DNA of 64,000 nt from Antennarius striatus (lineage: Eukaryota; Chordata; Actinopteri; Lophiiformes; Antennariidae), in the NCBI RefSeq assembly GCF_040054535.1, contig NC_090784.1, positions 8,144,501 to 8,208,500 of the forward strand. The letters run 5' to 3'. Under the pieces are notes generated by a model, which was not told the origin of the DNA, did not search any database, and was given only the letters and a program-made list of their open reading frames with translations. The translations under genes and the position numbers were made by a program. Positions 63,851-64,000 of the stretch are shown here, piece by piece; the stretch's first letter is position 1, and each line of letters begins with the position of its first letter.

Positions 63851-64000
63851 TCCTGTTCTGAATGGGCAGGGTTTTCTGAAGAATTGAGACTGCAAGCAAT
63901 ATTCCATATTTGAATTTCACAAGTTAGTTAAAGTATGTCTCCATAAGGTGAAATGAAATGGAGTTAAATTTCTTCTGCTCTCTTCTACTACTCTATCCTG

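Overview
The window looks like nuclear DNA of a ray-finned fish, probably a percomorph teleost. Four vertebrate genes with spliced or teleost-like structure sit in AT-rich, microsatellite-rich DNA, together with fish-typical transposons: an L2-type LINE, Rex3 and RTE retrotransposons, a tRNA-derived SINE, Harbinger, Tc1/mariner relatives and MITEs. The organism call is inference; the genes are read from splice sites and conserved protein sequence.

Layout. 1-20.4 kb is gene-poor and holds a 5'-truncated L2-like LINE (2.03-3.84 kb), one mariner-type MITE, two long (GT)n tracts, a decayed Tc1-like transposase (about 13.06-13.76 kb) and a perfect 22-bp hairpin (17.36 kb). 20.4-22.0 kb is lratd2 (fam84b) on the minus strand, one coding exon with a likely non-coding first exon. 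25.07-28.29 kb is nsmce2 on the minus strand, six coding exons and 230 codons. 28.96-42.02 kb is washc5 (strumpellin) on the minus strand. All 28 coding exons could be placed and they join in frame to exactly 1,159 codons plus a stop. One intron starts with GC, another carries a 1.18-kb Harbinger insertion, and another a GATA array with 120-bp higher-order repeats. 45.1-53.0 kb is a locally duplicated composite repeat region, interrupted by an RTE fragment nested in another repeat and by a Rex3 copy. 57.18-58.09 kb is the first coding exon of ext1 on the plus strand. The rest of the window is ext1 intron 1, with MITEs, a SINE bearing a 13-bp target-site duplication and a 0.9-kb TA-flanked DNA transposon.

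The four genes do not form a pathway: a heparan-sulfate polymerase (ext1), a WASH-complex subunit (washc5), a SUMO ligase of the SMC5/6 complex (nsmce2) and an LRAT-domain protein (lratd2). All four map to human 8q24 in the same order, so the window is a conserved synteny block in which washc5 and lratd2 appear flipped relative to human. No new protein-coding system was found. The most unusual material is the unclassified repeats: the 45-53 kb composite array, the interspersed repeat carrying a nested RTE, the five-copy MITE family, and the Harbinger insertion whose empty target site can be read directly.
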